This document shows, piece after piece, positions 13,525 through 15,398 of a stretch of 15,398 bases of DNA (position 1 is the stretch's first letter; every line of letters begins with the position of its first letter). The stretch is from contig JAJZHU010000018.1 of the NCBI GenBank assembly GCA_021798375.1, positions 1 through 15,398 of the forward strand, given 5' to 3'. The translations under genes and the position numbers were made by a program. The notes beneath the pieces are model-generated. The model saw only the letters and a list, made by a program, of their open reading frames with translations. It searched no databases and was not told the origin of the DNA. Origin of the DNA: Pseudomonadota bacterium (lineage in GTDB: Bacteria > Pseudomonadota > Alphaproteobacteria > Acetobacterales > Acetobacteraceae).

Positions 13525-15309
13525 ATGTCCGACTTATTCGCCACTGTCCGCAATCACGTCCTGGATGCGCTGCGCGCCGTCGTGCCCGATCTGCCCGACG
13601 AGATCCTGGCCCGCGTCGAAGTAACCCCGCCGCGCGATCCGGCCCACGGCGACATGGCCACCAACGCGGCTTTGGTGGCGGCAAAACCCGCCAAAATGGC
13701 CCCGCCGAAGCTGGCCGAAGCGTTGGTGAATGCGCTGCGCCAGGTACCGTTGCTGGCCGAAGTGGCATCCGCCGGTCCCGGCTTTATCAATCTGCGGCTG
13801 CAACAATCGGCCCTCCAGGCGCTGCTGCCGGAAATTTTGCACGCCGGAATCCACTATGGCGACAGCCAAACCGGCGCCGGACGGCGGGTGAATTTGGAAT
13901 ATGTCTCGGCCAATCCCACCGGCCCGATGCACATCGGCCATTGCCGCGGCGCCGTGGTGGGCGATGCGCTGGCCAATCTGATGCAAAAGGCCGGGTTCGA
14001 CGTGACCCGCGAATATTACATCAACGATGCCGGCAATCAGGTGCAGGCGTTGGCCTGGGCCGCCTATTGGCGCTATTTGCAAGCCATCGGCATCTCAATA
14101 AGCGAAGAAGATTTCGCCGCCCAGGCTCCGGGTGGGCTGCAATATCGCGGCGATTATCTGGTGCCGGTCGGCGAAAAACTGGCGGCGGCCTATGGCGATA
14201 GGCTCGCCCCCGGTGGTGTCGTGGCCGATCCGGCCGGTTGGCTCGATCTGGTGCGCGATTTCACCATCGAGGCAATGATGAGCGAGATCCGCGAGGATTT
14301 GGCGGGGCTCGGGGTGCGGCAGGAAGTGTTTGTCTCCGAGCGCAAAATGCTGGAATCCGGCGCGGTCGATCGCGCCATCGACATTCTCACGGCCAAGGGG
14401 CTGATCTATCAGGGCATTTTGGAACCGCCCAAGGGCAAGCTGCCCGATGATTGGGAGGCGCGCGAGCAAACCCTGTTCCGTTCCACCAATTTCGGCGACG
14501 ACGTGGACCGCCCGCTGCGCAAATCAGACGGCACCAACACCTATTTCGCCAACGACATCGGTTATCACGCCGACAAGCTGGCGCGTGGGGCCGATATTCT
14601 GATCGATGTGTGGGGCGCCGATCACGGCGGCTATGTCTCGCGCATGCAATCGGCGGTGAAGGCGCTGGCGGGCGACTCGAACGTAACACTCGACGTGCTG
14701 CTGTGCCAGATCGTGCATGTGATGCGCGAGGGCGTGCCGGTGCGCATGTCCAAACGTGCGGGAACCTATGTGACCCTGCGCGATCTGATCGATTGGGTGG
14801 GACGCGACGCCGTGCGCTTCACCATGCTGATGCGCAAACCCGACGCGCAGATGGAATTCGATCTTGATGCAGTGGTGGCACAAACCCGCGAAAATCCAGT
14901 GTTTTACGTGCAATACGCCCACGCCCGTTGCCGTTCGGTGCTGCGCGGCGCGGCCCAAAGCCTTGGTGCGGATCGGGTCAGCGACCACGCCTTGGCGTCG
15001 GCCGATACGTCTTTGCTGCAATCCGCCCCCGAACTCGACGTGATGCGCCGCCTGATGGCCTGGCCGCGCCTGGTCGAAGGTGCCGCATTGGCGCGCGAAC
15101 CGCACCGAATCGCGTTTTTTCTCTATGAGTTGGCGGGCGATTTTCATATGCTGTGGAACCGTGGCAAAGACGATGCTGCACTGCGTTTCCTCCAACCCGA
15201 GGATACAAAAGGCACGTTGGCGCGTCTGGCTCTGGTGGCTTGTGTGGCTGGTGCGATCCGTTCGGGCTTGGCAGTGCTCGGCGTGGAGCCCGTTGAGGAG
15301 ATGCGTTAA
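13525..15309 (+). CDS. argS: Arginine--tRNA ligase
   Basis: ArgS charges tRNA-Arg with arginine in the cytoplasm. The 594-residue protein is a class I synthetase: an N-terminal additional domain with AHGDMATNAAL (40-50), then the HIGH motif in SANPTGPMHIGHCRGAV (128-144), and the KMSKS-like loop VRMSKRAGTYVTL (406-418). The C-terminal anticodon-binding helical bundle includes NPVFYVQYAHARCRS, characteristic of ArgRS. I choose ATG 13525 since AAGG is about eight bases upstream and MSDLFATVRNHVLDAL is a normal N-terminus; the frame is open further upstream into coq7, where it only shadows that gene. The next gene begins two bases after its stop codon. Confidence 0.97.
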   Translation: MSDLFATVRNHVLDALRAVVPDLPDEILARVEVTPPRDPAHGDMATNAALVAAKPAKMAPPKLAEALVNALRQVPLLAEVASAGPGFINLRLQQSALQALLPEILHAGIHYGDSQTGAGRRVNLEYVSANPTGPMHIGHCRGAVVGDALANLMQKAGFDVTREYYINDAGNQVQALAWAAYWRYLQAIGISISEEDFAAQAPGGLQYRGDYLVPVGEKLAAAYGDRLAPGGVVADPAGWLDLVRDFTIEAMMSEIREDLAGLGVRQEVFVSERKMLESGAVDRAIDILTAKGLIYQGILEPPKGKLPDDWEAREQTLFRSTNFGDDVDRPLRKSDGTNTYFANDIGYHADKLARGADILIDVWGADHGGYVSRMQSAVKALAGDSNVTLDVLLCQIVHVMREGVPVRMSKRAGTYVTLRDLIDWVGRDAVRFTMLMRKPDAQMEFDLDAVVAQTRENPVFYVQYAHARCRSVLRGAAQSLGADRVSDHALASADTSLLQSAPELDVMRRLMAWPRLVEGAALAREPHRIAFFLYELAGDFHMLWNRGKDDAALRFLQPEDTKGTLARLALVACVAGAIRSGLAVLGVEPVEEMR

Positions 15310-15311
15310 CC

Positions 15312-15398
15312 GTGACCGAACAACCCGATCTTCCGCCGTCCTTCACCCCGGGATCCTATCGCCGTCCCACGCCGCGCGATCAGGAAAAGGCCGAAACC
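15312..15398 (+). CDS. Start of a gene following argS (partial; possibly a SPOR-domain protein)
   Basis: A GTG two bases after the argS TAA opens a frame of 29 codons that runs off the right edge, beginning MTEQPDLPPSFTPGSYRRP. GAGGAG lies about eleven bases upstream, inside argS. The visible part is Pro-rich and charged, with no membrane segment yet and no domain. In many alphaproteobacteria argS is followed by a membrane-anchored SPOR-domain (cell-division peptidoglycan-binding) protein whose N-terminus is of this kind, so I suggest that from context only. Confidence 0.55.
   Translation, partial: MTEQPDLPPSFTPGSYRRPTPRDQEKAET

Overview
The window looks like chromosomal DNA from a GC-rich alphaproteobacterium, perhaps near the Rhodospirillales; the order is an inference and is not secure. 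Pointers are the mitochondrial-type complex I cluster with separate nuoC and nuoD, the hupB - tRNA-Val - tRNA-Asp - nuo arrangement, a long-chain polyprenyl synthase with a Coq7 hydroxylase (ubiquinone user), a CheZ-like phosphatase, TTGAC-type promoters and CCA-encoded tRNAs. Nearly all of it is ordinary core genome. I see no transposon, phage, CRISPR array or defence island, and no clear sign of a new multi-gene system.

Left half (1-7336, minus strand): a tightly packed nuo operon, transcribed nuoA-B-C-D-E-F-G-H, with gaps of 1-5 bases and one 8-base overlap (nuoB/nuoC). nuoH runs off the left edge. All Fe-S ligands expected in NuoB, E, F and G are present. A candidate promoter with a 25-base dyad over its -10 region lies upstream of nuoA.

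Middle (7337-8540, minus strand): tRNA-Asp(GTC) with its own promoter, tRNA-Val(TAC) followed by a good intrinsic terminator, and hupB with a promoter. No promoter is visible between hupB and tRNA-Val, so they may share a transcript. Further upstream, msrP (Tat-exported molybdoenzyme) is followed with no spacer by an unrecognised 96-residue, Trp-rich membrane protein in the place where msrQ is often found.

Right half (9892-15398): a lone cheZ-like gene (+), a TrmN6-like methyltransferase (-) that may be leaderless, then a plus-strand run of polyprenyl diphosphate synthase, dsbB and coq7 joined by two 4-base stop/start overlaps, followed by argS and the first 29 codons of another gene. The methyltransferase and synthase promoters are back to back, and the synthase promoter spacer holds a run of eight C.

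Functionally much of the window centres on ubiquinone: complex I reduces it, the synthase makes its side chain, Coq7 hydroxylates its ring, and DsbB (and possibly the membrane partner of MsrP) exchanges electrons with it. The points most worth checking are the small protein after msrP, the C8 promoter spacer, the leaderless methyltransferase and the hupB/tRNA-Val junction.
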